Shown here: in pieces, positions 10,304 through 21,420 of the stretch
Layout of the letters: every line of letters starts with the position of its first letter
How positions within the stretch are numbered: position 1 is the stretch's first letter
Assembly (NCBI GenBank): GCA_036346225.1
Contig: JARFIW010000942.1
Coordinates: 2,625,001-2,689,000, forward strand
DNA: 64,000 bases
Direction: 5' to 3'
DNA from: Platerodrilus igneus
Lineage: Eukaryota > Arthropoda > Insecta > Coleoptera > Lycidae
Made by a program: the position numbers and the translations under genes
Notes under the pieces: model-generated
Told to the model about the DNA's origin: nothing
Database searches by the model: none
What the model saw: the letters and a program-made list of their open reading frames with translations, nothing else

Positions 10304-10463
10304 TTGAACGCATAATATCAAAGCTCAAAGGTAATAAACCAGCTGAGATAGTAACACAGAGAAGTTGGAAAAGTGTTTTTCAATTCCCACATGGTATGAT
10401 TTTTATTATTGCAATTACCACTGTATATTCAACAATAGCTTGGGCAGCTGTAACCTCTCAAGG
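10304..10463 (+). CDS. Orphan internal exon with a possible membrane segment
   Basis: An open 160-base block is bounded by a strong acceptor (TTTCCCTCTTGTAG) and a strong donor (AAGG|GTAAGA). In the phase that starts at 10306 it encodes 52 residues including KGNKPAEIVTQRSWKSVF and a hydrophobic stretch MIFIIAITTVYSTIAWAAV that could span a membrane. Codon content looks like a host gene and not like any retroelement protein I recognise. The intron after it would be phase 2. I could not name the family; a multipass membrane protein is a guess. No neighbouring exon was identified. Confidence 0.4.
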
Positions 10464-11697
10464 GTAAGAACATAATACCCAAGTATCTATTTATGTAGTT
10501 CATGAATCGCACACCCCACGTGACTGCTTTATACGACGTCAATTGCTTGTCACAAATAAGGTCTGTTATGCAAATTTTCTTTCAACTGGTACAAAATAAT
10601 GGTATAGCACCAGGGAGAAACTCGACTGCTGTTAGTAGCATTAAGGGTTCATTCAATATTGGAAAAGAATTTTTAGTGAATAATAAATGAAGTTCGTACT
10701 CCACAAGAGGCCCGAAAATTAATGTTTCTTGTACCTGATATTGACAGTAAAAAACTTACTTACTTACCATATTACAATTTAAAATACACAACCACATTTT
10801 GCAGCAAGCGTTGATTTATTTGGCTGTTGTAAGCACGCAGAGATTCTTCACAAAGTTTAAAAAGCCGAGTGGTTATTTTTGTGTCGCTATCCCCTGATCC
10901 TGAAGTATAATAGGGCGAAAATGCGAAGCTCTATAGGGTTGATTTCTCATACTTTTTAAAATACCTCCTAGCTTTCCCAGAGTACATGTGTAAATGATGT
11001 GTAAATAGCGGTCATAGTAACTTTGATTTGTTACCCACATTTATCAGCCTTTGTGTGAAGCAAAATATTGATTGCTGGTTATTTCAAAACTTCCTGCGTT
11101 TCATATATTTTGCGAAAGATAAATCGCTTTTATTGTTGGGAAAAATCCGTTATGATGGGTATTAAATATCGAATACATTAGATACGAGCACTTTTTCGAT
11201 CGATCCAAAATAGCCCTACATTCTTTAAGGTTATCACGAACCTATCTCGTTTGAAAGTCGTGAACAAATGGTTTAACGAAAAGAAGAGCTTAATTATCGC
11301 GTTAGTCTGACAGCTGTCTCTCAAGTATAACGTGCCTGACTGGTTGATTTGTATCCAGATTGATGAATATTTAACTCATCCTACTGTGTAACGTTTTTAA
11401 ACTTATGCCTAAACAACTGTAACTCATTAAAGCCCTTTGTATTCTAATTGAGCATCTGTCTAAACAAGAATTATTTGTATTTGTAATGTTTCAGAATGTT
11501 TAATGAATGAAGCTGAAATTTCGAAAGGGAGTGAAAGGTAAAGAAAATGTTACATTTATTTGAGATATTTTCTTTATGTCAAATGGTTATGTAGTCAGAC
11601 AGTCAGAGTCAATAAACTCTAAACCCCTGAACATCAGAAAAGCACCTTCAATTTCTAGGTTTCGTAAACTTTATCAGGAGTATCTACTAAAATCGTA
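10464..11697. other. No gene recognised
   Basis: About 1.2 kb of moderately AT-rich sequence without clear repeats. The ORF at 10502-10690 has no recognisable domain or splice context. It could be intron sequence of the gene that owns the exon at 10304-10463. Confidence 0.5.
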
Positions 11698-12015
11698 AAT
11701 AACAAAATACCTTACATGTGATTCTCCAATGCTCCACCCGTAGGTCATTGGTCAGGAAGCGATTTTTTTTACCTGGAAAATTTGGAATTTTGCCGAACCC
11801 TTGCTGTTCCAAGCAAGGTAGGGATCTTTAACGTGCGTGACAACACTCACACATGGGACCTCCAATTTACCTCTCATCCGAACGAGGGCGTATTTTTGTA
11901 AAAAATGCTCGTGTAACAGTTTTCAAGCGGACCGTGTCGGGATTTGAACCCGGGACCTTGGGTATAGTAGTCACACGCATACCAACTACACCACGGAGCC
12001 GCCAATAACAAAATA
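11698..12015 (-). mobile_element. tRNA-derived SINE, full length, with 12-bp target-site duplication
   Basis: The SINE body (11710-12003, minus strand) begins GGCTCCGTGGTGTAGTTGG, with a pol III box A (TGGTGTAGTTGG) and box B (GGTTCAAATCC). It continues into a family-specific body containing GTTAAAGATCCCTACC and GGAACAGCAAGGGTTCGGC. The 12-mer AATAACAAAATA flanks it perfectly at 11698-11709 and 12004-12015. Related copies are at 52533, 53967, 60519 and 61988 on the plus strand. SINEs encode no protein and rely on a LINE for retroposition. It is not a tRNA gene: no matching 3' acceptor strand follows the box B half. Confidence 0.88.
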
Positions 12016-12082
12016 GCAACAAACATTACTCCAGTAGGGTGATTCTGTGATTTTCCATTTTTTAACTCAACGAATTGACAAA

Positions 12083-12168
12083 TGTGTGTGTTGGCGTGAG
12101 TGAGTGTGCGTGTGTGTGTGAATGTGTGCGTGTGGGTGTGTGTGCGTGTGTGCTTGCGCATATGGGAA
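12083..12168. repeat. Imperfect (GT)n tract
   Basis: About 85 bases of alternating purine-pyrimidine GT/GC dinucleotides with interruptions. The antisense ORF at 11874-12185 is a product of this repeat and the SINE. Confidence 0.85.
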
Positions 12169-12589
12169 ACGCGTGTATGTTGCAAATCCGTTAACTTGAG
12201 TTTATGTAATTGTAATACTATCTGTTTAAATAAAAGGCAACCACCTTTGTAACAAATATATTTTATGAGTACACATTAACCACCATTTTTACCCGGCGGC
12301 CATATTTTATTTCACTATCCATCACCTACCGGTAAAAACAGGAAGTTATAAATCGTAAATATAGATTTCAAATTTGCATGTTCTCGAGTGTTACGAATTT
12401 TACAATTTCTCTCCATTCGTAACTTTCATAACATCAAACATATATTGAACAAAAGACATCAATTTAGTATGTAACATAGACTTTGTTAATAGATAGGCAA
12501 TATTATATTTAGTATTAACATAATCAATTAATAAACTACCATCCTTTAACAGTTTGTTATGTTCCAATTTTGCTTTTAAATTTCCCTGG
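12169..12589. other. No feature recognised
   Basis: AT-rich sequence with no gene, repeat or element end that I could support. Confidence 0.5.
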
Positions 12590-12905
12590 TCAATTCAATA
12601 TCCGCTCAAATAAATTCCGTTTCTACTGTTAAATCCTTCAACATAATTAATAATAAATACGCACTCTAATAATTCTTCTACTTAAATCTAGTTGCTTTGA
12701 AACGACAAGTTTATGCTACAATTAAATAGTTTATATCCTGTTTTAGGTACCCGTTATCTTGGTATACTTTACAACCGCGTATAATTGCTTCGCTTGTGTT
12801 TCCCATTTAAAGACTTGTCGAAATGATAGATCCTACTACTATTTGATAGCGTGTTTTCCAGTTTCAATCGCGCTTCGATAAGCGAGGATTTGCAGTTTGA
12901 ATTCG
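12590..12905 (+). repeat. Diverged LTR fragment related to the element at 58188-60430
   Basis: It shares with 60055-60370 the ordered segments AATAAATTCCGTTTCTA, AACGACAAGTTTATG or AACAACAAGTTTATG, CCT.TTTTAGGTA, ACGTATAATTG.TT and GTGTTTTCCAGTTTC. Divergence is clearly higher than between the other copies, so this is an older insertion of the same or a sister family in plus orientation. The left edge was not resolved. Confidence 0.65.
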
Positions 12906-13809
12906 TGTCATTTGAACCAATGTTAAATTCGATTCTGCAGCTTGTGCGTCAAAATATTTTCTACATTATTCGTCACCGTATTTCAGCAGTAATGCACGTT
13001 TGTTTTTTTTTGTTCGACAACTAGGAGGTATCTTGGTGAGTTTCCCCGCGCGTACCCATTCTAATCAGATTCTCTTTTTAACTTTTTTAGCTGGAGGCCA
13101 AATGGGTTTTTTTTTGTGTAGGCCTACCTGTTCGTTGTCGTGGACCAGCTGCTTTTGTCTGTGGATCGCTGCTGTAATTACGATGGCAGGGTGAATGAAT
13201 TCTGAATACCGCGGCGTTTCTGTGTTGATTCACCCCCGACGGGTTGCAAGCTAAATATCCAGACACATACAGTTATACAACTTGTATCCTTTTGTGTATA
13301 TCAATGGCATATTCCGTATCAGCGTTTGGTGTAGTTACGTGATAAGAAAGTGACATTGTAGAACTATTGTTTGTTGCTGCTAATCGATATTATCGCTTAA
13401 ACAGGTGTGATGTACCATTGTTAAAAATGTTGGACAGACACACGCTTATTCTTTTATACTGATTGGTTTATTTTACAAACGGTACTATTTACAATTTAAA
13501 AAATGTCTGACAAAAGCTCTCACACGTTAATTCTTTTCTACTAATTAGTTTATTTTATAAAAATTATTACGTAAAATTTTTAAAACGCTCGACAACAGCT
13601 CTCACATATTGATTTACTACTGATTAATTTTATTTTGTGTAAAATACGAGATGCGCACTTCGTATCTAGATTCCTGAATTGTCCGTATAATATAATATAA
13701 TTTATTTCTTTCGCTTGTTTATACAGAATCCTTTATTTATTTTTATTTATTAATAGATAATCGGAGGCAACGTGCTTAATTTTTTTGTTTTTTTGGTATT
13801 TAGGTGAAT
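12906..13809. other. No gene; contains a degenerate repeat
   Basis: Between the LTR fragment and the copia element I see no supported gene. The ORF at 13000-13194 is interrupted in composition by long T-runs and lacks recognisable motifs. A three-copy degenerate repeat occupies 13430-13650. Confidence 0.5.
13430..13650. repeat. Degenerate tandem repeat, three copies of about 80 bp
   Basis: Variants of TACTGATTGGTTTATTTTA recur at about 13457, 13537 and 13617, and ACAAAAGCTCTCACA or ACAACAGCTCTCACA precedes the later two. Confidence 0.55.
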
Positions 13810-13815
13810 CCCCCA

Positions 13816-14088
13816 CTATCCACGTTTGATAGTTAGCCTGGTATTTACTTTTCTTCCGGCTACGGTTAGGTACGTAGCAAGTTCTCTAATTGTATTATAT
13901 TTAATATCTATGTGTTTAGTACGATGATTGATAACATTACTTTGTGAAAAACAAATGGCAGATTGATTATCACATAGAAGTAGTGGATTACTATTGGCAA
14001 AAGGAAAGCTCCTGAATTCATTCAATCTTTTTGAAATCCATTTGATTTGAACAGAAGCAGAATCCATAGCAATGTATTCTGCTTCCAT
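13816..14088 (-). pseudogene. Copia RNase H domain
   Basis: Ninety codons beginning MEAEYIAMDSASVQIKWISK match the copia RNase H core (EAEYIA), followed by LLCDNQSAICFSQ and HRTKHIDIKYNTIRE, both hallmark motifs. It would degrade the RNA strand during cDNA synthesis. It is separated from the RT core by a stop or frame change near 14100-14170. Confidence 0.9.
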
Positions 14089-14169
14089 AGCCCTTCTAGA
14101 AATACATTTTTGAATGTTACAACGCCAACCAAGGTAAACACCACCTAGTGACCATATATATCCACCAAA

Positions 14170-14853
14170 TTATTTAAGAATCCTAAACAACTGATTACAG
14201 TGATCAATTGTATGATTTGATGAGAATTGTGCAAAATAAATAACGGATAACATTATGTATGGGCGAGTTCTGTTAGCCACAAATAATAACGAACCCAACA
14301 ATTCTCTAAACGGTACCTTACTATTTAAATCGGTGTCTGTATGAAAAGCAACGCCAACTTCGATAGGAGTGAATATAGATATACCTAAGTCAACGTCCAA
14401 ACGTTCTAACCATTTCTCAATATATTTACATTGATGTAACCTATAACAGTGTTCAATATTTTCAATTTCTACATCTAGAAATTCTCGTATGGGACCAAGA
14501 TCGGTAATCTCAAAATGTTCACTAAGACTTATTAAGATCTCCTTTCTACAACAAAACACACCCACATCATCAGCATACAAGAACATTACGCACTCTGTAC
14601 CCAACCAGAAAATACAAGGGTATTATTCTGAAAATAAAAATCCTTTACTTTTCAATATATCGCTAACATTATGATACCAGTTTCTACTGGACTGTTTTAG
14701 TCCAAAAATGGATTTTCTCAACCGTAATACATAAGATTGGCTATGTATGTTCTTACATCGTTTTTGTATTTCCATATGAATCACTTCATCTAAGTTGCTA
14801 TATAAGAAACCACAAGTGACATCCCAGTGCTCATGAACCCAACCTTCAAGCAC
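14170..14853 (-). pseudogene. Copia reverse transcriptase core, two frames
   Basis: The upstream frame (14623-14853) contains DVTCGFLYSNLDEVIHMEIQ and LRKSIFGLKQSSRNWY, the typical copia DVKTAFLNG and YGLKQ regions. The next frame (14170-14604) contains FLYADDVGVFC with the YxDD catalytic box at residues 10-13, then DLGPIREFLDVEIE, the YFLG-like region. A frameshift near 14610 separates them. Further upstream, at about 15040-14880, the minus strand still reads as copia RT (WVFSLKTNIDG, RLVAHSFRKVYGVDY) but with breaks. Confidence 0.9.
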
Positions 14854-15550
14854 AAGTAAAACAACAAATAATTTAACTAAATTAAATTCAACTTACAGGA
14901 GCGAAAGTCTGAAAATAATCGACTCCATAAACTTTCCTAAAACTATGAGCCACTAAACGAGCCCGAAAATGCTTTATGGAACCATCAATATTTGTTTTTA
15001 AACTAAAAACCCATCTACACGTAATAATTTTATGATTTGGTGATCTAGGTACAATTTCCCATACACCACGTTTTTCGTTTATAAGTAACTCTTCATCTAT
15101 GGTCTTTTCCCATACATGTCTATATTGAAAGTTGATTACACTTTCATAATTCTTTGGAACTTGTACAAAACAAGCTAAGATAGGTTCATCTTCATCAAAT
15201 TCTAGAATTTTGACTGATTTAACCCCCTTTGACGGATCATTGAAATCAAAGTTATTAGGGTCATATAATAAACCCTTTTCAGTACAGAAAATTTGAATTT
15301 CGTTTTTAGAACATCTCTTTGCACCATAGTAATAGTGAACGTCAAAAGAGAACCATCTTTTCGAGGGATTTTTTTACGTTTCCATTCAAGATTGGTTTTG
15401 TCAGCAGCAACCTACTCAACCGAAGTACCAATATTTTCGGATTGATTGTCTACTCTAGAAATGCCCAACATCAGGAATTCTTTCAAGAATTGAATCATTT
15501 GATTTCTATTTTTTATATACATTTATGATTCCACTAATGTTACTCATTTC

Positions 15551-16375
15551 CTATGTGGAAGCAGGAGTAACTAATTTGTTTATACTTTTTATTCGTAAAG
15601 TAGATTTATCTACCTTTATATGTTTAAGTTTGATAACAGCATTACGAATCGGATAAAAAACACAATAACCACATGTAAACCTTACATAACCCACAAAAAT
15701 ACATTTTGTAGATTTAGTTTCGAATTTGGATCTATATATTTTACGAATATGTATAAAAGCAAGTGAACCAAAAACTCTAAAATAGGAAACACGAGCTTTC
15801 CGCCCTGTCCATAACTCACACGGAGTCATTTTGGGATTAGTCGAATGTGGAATTCGGTTATTAGCATGAACGTAATATTGCAGTGCCTCGGTCCAAAATT
15901 TGGGACCCACTTGAGATGAAATTAACAAAGTTCTAACTGCACCCATCGCATCTAAATTAATCTTTTCAGCGACTCCATTTTGTTCAGGGCTGTAAACACG
16001 AGTACGTTGATGATTAATACCAATACTACAAAAATAATCTTCAATTTCTGTAGCACAAAACTCCATTCCGTTATCAGAACGAACGGAAACTATTTTTAAC
16101 TTCAGCATACGCTCACATCGAGCAACAAAATATTTAATTCGGTGATAAGCTTCATCCTTACTTTTAATAATATAGATAGCTAGCCATCGAGAAAAATCAT
16201 CAATGATGCTCAAAAAATACTTGGCACTACCAGCACTAATCACGGGTGCTTTCACCACACAGATCCATGTGTAGCAATTCAATCGGCCTACTTGATTGTA
16301 TACCTGATAACCTTCTAAAAGGCCCTCGCTTCATTTTTCCTTCTACATGTGAGTGACAGTTTACATTATTCTTCT
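15551..16375 (-). pseudogene. Copia integrase with pre-integrase zinc-binding remnant
   Basis: The 243-codon frame (15551-16282) carries the DD35E core: IIDDFSRW (Asp near 28-29), VRSDNGMEF (Asp 70) and YSPEQNGVAEK (Glu 106). Asp 70 and Glu 106 have the classical 35-residue spacing. A conserved W..AL.....NR.P region and CELWTGRKA follow. Upstream, between 16375 and 16250, the sequence reads on in another frame as a CxxC-like pre-integrase and the usual LLHMDLCG region, so a frameshift lies around 16240-16265. Integrase would insert the cDNA; this copy is broken. Confidence 0.88.
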
Positions 16376-16904
16376 TAATCTTCTTTGGGAATTAAACTAC
16401 TCATATTTTTTTAAATGATTTTTATTTACGTTTCGATCCATGACCTAGGATCATTGTCAAAATAATAAAAACTTCAAGTTTGACGTTTATGACATAAATT
16501 GAAGGTTACTTTGATTTATTGATGTTTGAAATATTTGGTTTGTGTACACTAAGCAAAAATTTTTAAAGTTTAAAAAAATGATTGCCTTCAATTTGTGTTG
16601 CGACCTGAGATCGACTTTCCTAAGGTAGCCAATACGCTTAACGTGAAATCAGCTGATTAATTTTTATTGGTGAATTTTATATAAATTCAATAATTTGGGA
16701 ATTGGAAAACATTTTTTAACATGTTTCTATTTATACAATTGAGAGATTTCTAATTTTATGTCTTATTTTACCAAAATTCAGTGAAGGGGGTTAAGCAACC
16801 TGTGGCTACCAAGATCCCCCAACATTTATAATTTGCCGAAATAATGGTTTTCTAGTTAATATGCTTATTGTTATGTAATTAGTTATTGTATGTATGAATA
16901 GAAA
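16376..16904. other. No gene; part of a dispersed repeat
   Basis: Contains about 90 bases (16768-16860) with a diverged relative at 31741-31830: both read GGGTTAAGCA.CCTGTG.CTACCAA.ATCCCCCAAC and then AT-rich sequence. The rest is AT-rich and unassigned. Confidence 0.6.
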
Positions 16905-18168
16905 TCATGTATGTAGGCTGTATTTCATGTTAATATCGCAAGGAAAACCCAGGAAAAACTTGCAATGATAAGTTGTACTGTAATTACAGTTAAACTCCAA
17001 GTATAAAACTGTATTATTTTTACATCTATCACAGAATCTTTGAAGCCAAACCTCATTTTGAGTAGAACATGTTAGGCTTTTAACCATGTCTTCAGCATCT
17101 ATTATACGAATAACATTTAAAATGTAAAGCCTTTTTAGTCTGATATTTTCGTGTTTAATGCATAAACAAGTGTCTCGAGCACTTAATTTTGGTTTCACTA
17201 CCCAGAAGGTACGCAGTCTACAAAATAATGAATAGCTAATTTTCAAGTTCTCACATTGAATAAATTTAGTATGCAGATTTCGCATGGTGTCTATCATGAA
17301 ACGTTTTTACCGCACAAGTCTTCGTTGCACTTTGAAATCTTTTTTTCTTGGACAGAGTATTGAATTTTCATTACTATTCCAAAAAGAAACCACCTTGCCT
17401 TTCACGTATTGTTTTCTTGGTGTTAACATTCTGTCAAATGTCAAAGACTTACTTCATTTTGTGTTAGCAATAAATAGTTTATGTGGAAGAAAAGATTGGC
17501 ATTCTTTCAACAGCCTATACTTTTTAACATTCTCCCATTACTTGCCTGGGTGAAGATTTGTTTTTCTTTTTGCGTTTTGAAAGAATTGAAAGAAATACAT
17601 AACTCAGTTTGTAAAACTTCCCCAAATAGAAGTTTCTTTTTAATAATAGTAGAATCAACTGAATTCTTGTTCAATAATCTATTCACTTTAGAGTTAGGTG
17701 TCAGTGAGAGCGAATCCTTAATTTACTTGGTCTTTTTTCTAGTCTTTGCCAACGTTTTTTATACTTTGCTGCTATTTTTCTTATTTTTCATTTTCCTTTT
17801 GCATGAATTCTAATTTTCTATAAGCCTTAGCTCTATCACGTCTAACTGCTTTCCGTCCCCCTTTTTTATGACTACTATCTCGTACAGTTGATGGTATACA
17901 TAACTTTATTCATATTTTTAATTCGTTCTTGTCTATTCCCAGTGTTGTCCCTCCACTTTTTACGTTGAGCTTGTTGGTCTCTGTTGTTTATATCATTAAT
18001 TGATTTTAACTTTCCTGCCTTTTTTGCTTTCAGGTATATTTCATGTTTTTGTTCTTTTAGGTTCTGCAACTTTTTACTATCTGCTTTTATGCGCTCTCTT
18101 CTTTTTATATCGCATTCTCTCTTTCTTTTCACCCTTTCTTCATTACTCAATACTTTACACTTAGCCAT
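16905..18168 (-). pseudogene. Broken TE-associated insect gene of unknown function
   Basis: From 18168 the minus strand encodes a lysine/arginine-rich coiled coil (MAKCKVLSNEERVKRKREC, then ERIKADSKKL and QRKKWRDNTGNRQERIK). In other frames follow GGRKAVRRDRAKAYRKLEF, a KYKKRWQRLE stretch, SKVNRLLNK and IKKKLLFGEVLQTEL. A last open frame (17297-16905) has DTMRNLHTKFI, SYSLFCRLRTFWVVKP and RDTCLCIKHENI. I recall this order from a highly repeated family of uncharacterised insect proteins that may travel with DNA transposons; this is memory, not a search. At least four frame changes and internal stops show it is dead, and the C-terminal half is missing beyond 16905. Confidence 0.6.
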
Positions 18169-18269
18169 TTTTTTAATACCGCAAAAAAATTGTTCTCAAG
18201 TATTAATTTTATTAAACACTGCCCAGGTATTGTATGATATATATGCCCCTTGTTATTATATTAATATTT

Positions 18270-19865
18270 AGCCCCACGATTGGGTCGAGCTATTTATGCT
18301 GTTATAACTCGTGTTAGCCCCTACGCTTGGGCGCAATATTTATGCTATAATTTATACTTTTATTACTGAAGCACTTGTAGAAATGTTAATTTATAATTTT
18401 CTTTGCCTCGACTAGCTGATTCAATTCAATAAAGCAATTCTACAATACACAGTATAATGATTAAATATTTACAACCCTTTTAAATATCTTCTCCCTTTTT
18501 AAATGATTTACATCTGTCAGATTTGTAGAAAATCAAGCCAGCAAAACGAGCTTTTTATTACATTTAGAGACCTATTGAAACGTTTCAAGATGTTTATTAC
18601 TTTTTATAAATTTATACAAGACACCCCCATTTGTCGGCTCTTACACTTTGAATTATTATTGAGATAAAAACATTTTTAGAAATAAATCAAATCAAAATAT
18701 CTAACCTGAAGTGGTTCAGTAGGTGCTCTGCATTCCCAAGAATTGAAGTCGACATCCAACCAAATTAGTATCCAAATCGTTATTGGTGAGTTTATTCCAA
18801 TGAAAGGTTTTTCATTTCCGTAATAGAATATTTACCATTTTCAGAGATTATCAAATTGCTTGAACAGGCAGCATTCTCCAGAGTCTCGAATCCAAAATTG
18901 TATTTAAGATCGTAATTAACAGGAATCGTAACAAGATCTTTATGAAGATCGTTATTTCGATTGTAATTTAAGATTATAATTAAGATGGTAATTAAAATGG
19001 TGATTAAGAGCCCTGTTTTATTTATTATTAGAAATGGTATAGTTTCACTTAATCTGATTTACTTACGTCTTTAGAAGTACGGCTCGCTTGCACAATTACA
19101 CACTCTTTAATTTTCACTTTAATTTAATTTACTATTCACGTAAATATTTAGCACTTTCAAGTATAGTAACTGTCCAGTTTCTAAAGTATACTAACTCGAT
19201 ATTCAATTGTCATAATATTTATAGGATCGGCCCTTTTGTTTGCGATTCGTTGACTTCACGTGCTGGGCCAGACCAAGTGTCTTATCTCTTGTTATTTTGG
19301 GAAACTTTAGCAACTGTTTAGTTCAATTGCATGAAGCGATGCTAAAAATGTCACGTAATTCTTTATAATACCTCACATTTAATTCAGAAATCCCAGGAAT
19401 CTTCGTCCAACAAATCACGTACTATTATTCTTGGTTTTATTCTAATCTGAATGGAATAAATTTGGTGTTTGTTTATTTTCTAATAAATTGGATTTTTGAA
19501 CAAATGTGATACTTTTAGATCACGTACGCTTTTAAAATAATGCATAATTTCTGCGTGCGTTTGAGATGATATATTAACGCACTTTTTGAATATTTATCTA
19601 GCCAATTCATGCAGGTTTTCACTGATTTAATTTTAATGCGTTTCGTTACATTTTTAAATTCTTATCTTTGCTCGTAGCTACACTTGGATATGTTCTAATC
19701 GCTTTTACTGATATATACAGTGTGCTCTCAACTAATAATATTTATAATGACTTATTTACTCTTTTAATATCTGTAATTATGTACTTTTGTTACTTGGGAG
19801 TTTCTTTTGTTGATTCTACGACCCCTATGACTTAACCTACCCCTAAATTAACTCTATAACTACAG

Positions 19866-19867
<2 letters not shown>
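18270..19867 (-). repeat. Solo LTR of the (TA)n family
   Basis: The right edge (5' on the minus strand) reads TGCTGTAGTT and abuts (TA)n at 19868; the last 350 bases resemble the LTR ending at 2427. On the minus strand a donor-like TTCAG|GTTAGAT has GT at 18714-18715. At the other end (18270-18356) there are two LTR-terminus/PBS-like units: ACAGCATAAAT followed by CGACCCAATCGTGGGGC, and TATAGCATAAATATT followed by GCGCCCAAGCGTAGGGGC. No coding remnant is attached, so this is a solo LTR. The left limit is approximate. The ORF at 19088-19321 is antisense and not supported. Confidence 0.55.
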
Positions 19868-19908
<41 letters not shown>

Positions 19909-19935
19909 TATATGTATATATATATATATATATAT
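19868..19935. repeat. (TA)n microsatellite with an inner palindromic interruption
   Basis: About 68 bases of TA interrupted by a TACATATATATATGTA core. Confidence 0.95.
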
Positions 19936-19997
19936 TTCATTAAACAAATGACTTCAAATAACAAAAATCCTGAAACAATGTCATTAGAATGGACACA

Positions 19998-20592
19998 AGT
20001 CATTAGCATGGATATAGTACGTCCATGCTAATGACTAAGCATCTGCCCATGCTAATGACAAAAATCAAGATGGCAGGCATTTTTAATCCCAGGTGTTATG
20101 TTTAAGAAACTACAAATTCATGTTGATTATTTTCGTATCATATAGTACTTACCTAGCCACAGTAGTAGATTGTAATTATTTTCCAATTTTGTTAAAACTA
20201 ATGATACCTAATTTATGAACTATCAAACTTGTGGACACATTTATTATAACTAGGACCACAATGAACAACAAACAAGCAGGTCAACTTCATTCTCAGAATG
20301 GTTGTTGAACAAGACTGATATATGCAGTTATGTATAGCTTAAAACATAAATTCCATAGCTTTGGTTGATATTTAAAAATTTTCATGTTAATGACAGAAAA
20401 CTTGAGGGACATCCTTGGTGCCCTATTTGTGGCACTAGATAGAGTAAAATAAACACAAAAATGGTTTCCCTTATTCTGCTTTATATTAGTTCACTAATAT
20501 AAATGATACAGTAACAACAATTTTAGCTATAAATATATATTGAACATTTTATAATTTAGGTTCACACGAGGGACAGCCACGCTAATGACAAT
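19998..20592. repeat. Cluster of CATGCTAATGAC motifs including a perfect hairpin
   Basis: A perfect 15-bp inverted repeat, AGTCATTAGCATGGA (19998-20012) and TCCATGCTAATGACT (20022-20036), encloses a 9-base loop. Further copies of the half-motif occur at 20048-20060 (CATGCTAATGACA), 20384-20396 (CATGTTAATGACA) and 20580-20592 (CACGCTAATGACA). No gene was recognised in this interval. Confidence 0.7.
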
Positions 20593-21420
20593 TTGATTAA
20601 TTTTATTTTTTTTAATTACATAAGGCGAAGTTTAAGAAATGTTTAAAACATAGACACTATTACTGAAGATTTGTACAATAATATAAGAATAAAGTGGTTT
20701 TAAAAAAATACTCGTTTACCATTATAATAACACAGGGACATTAATATGGCTTGTAATTGTAGAATCACCCAAATACTTCAGAATAATTCAGAATTGTATG
20801 CAATTTAACTCATGTGTATTAATTAAAGATAGATAAATTGAAGATTGATTCTCATTAATAAATAAATTCCAAGGAAAGAATGTTAAACAGCTTGTAATTA
20901 ATTATAGATTGCATCGTTCTTGTCTTGCCGTAAATATAAATTTTGTTCCTTATGTTATTAGCGAAGGAGATAATAGTCGACAAGAGGTTATGGTAACAAC
21001 TATTTTATAGAACCAGATTAGCAGTGTAGTTCTGATTACATTTGAAGGAAGTATGCTTTATATGTAACGTGGTTTACGGAACATTGACGGACTTACTTAG
21101 CGATTACGAGTGCTTTACTAATTGTGTTTTTAGTTGAGTTTCTTTTGAAATAAAAGTTGTAGAACTTGCTTGCTAAACTTGACCGATTCTTTTAGGATTA
21201 CTGTGTGTGCGATCTAGTTTCGTGGTCCTTTTTTTATCTGAGTAAGTGCAATAAACTTGTACAGAATTTTTAAAGGAGCCACTTTAGTCAGGTTTTAAAC
21301 TCCTTTTTTTTAACTCATGCCGTATTAATGATACGCTAAATTTACCTTGCATTTAATAATAAGTGAATAAAATATGAACGTACATTTTTTTTAAAGACGA
21401 GATTGTGAGAGTTTTTTTAA
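20061..21420. other. No gene recognised upstream of the commissureless-like exon
   Basis: AT-rich sequence apart from the motif copies listed separately. It may contain promoter, 5' untranslated or intron sequence for the exon at 21421-21866; an acceptor-like TTCTTTTAG is at about 21190-21198, but nothing decisive was found. Confidence 0.45.

Larger units (their letters stand above)
13810..16375 (-). mobile_element. Decayed Ty1/copia retrotransposon, pol remnant only
   Basis: On the minus strand, in the copia order, there are pre-integrase and integrase (16375 to 15551), an RT beginning (about 15200-14880, stop-ridden), RT core (14853-14170) and RNase H (14088-13816). Gag and protease are absent upstream and no flanking LTRs were found, so the copy is 5' truncated or its ends were lost. 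Multiple stops and frameshifts make it inactive. Confidence 0.88.

Noticed and set aside
11926..12003. tRNA-like sequence with A and B boxes
   Set aside because: No acceptor-stem partner follows; the tRNA-like part continues into the SINE body and the unit has a target duplication, so it is a SINE head.
16612..16640. CTAAGGTAGCCAA resembling the conserved 28S rRNA motif CTCTTAAGGTAGCCAAATG
   Set aside because: Only about 13 bases match and neighbouring sequence does not continue into rRNA, so an rDNA fragment is not supported.
17481..17813. Phe-rich plus-strand ORFs at 17284-17813 and 17984-18271
   Set aside because: They are antisense to the lysine-rich pseudogene at 16905-18168, whose minus-strand blocks are in meaningful order.
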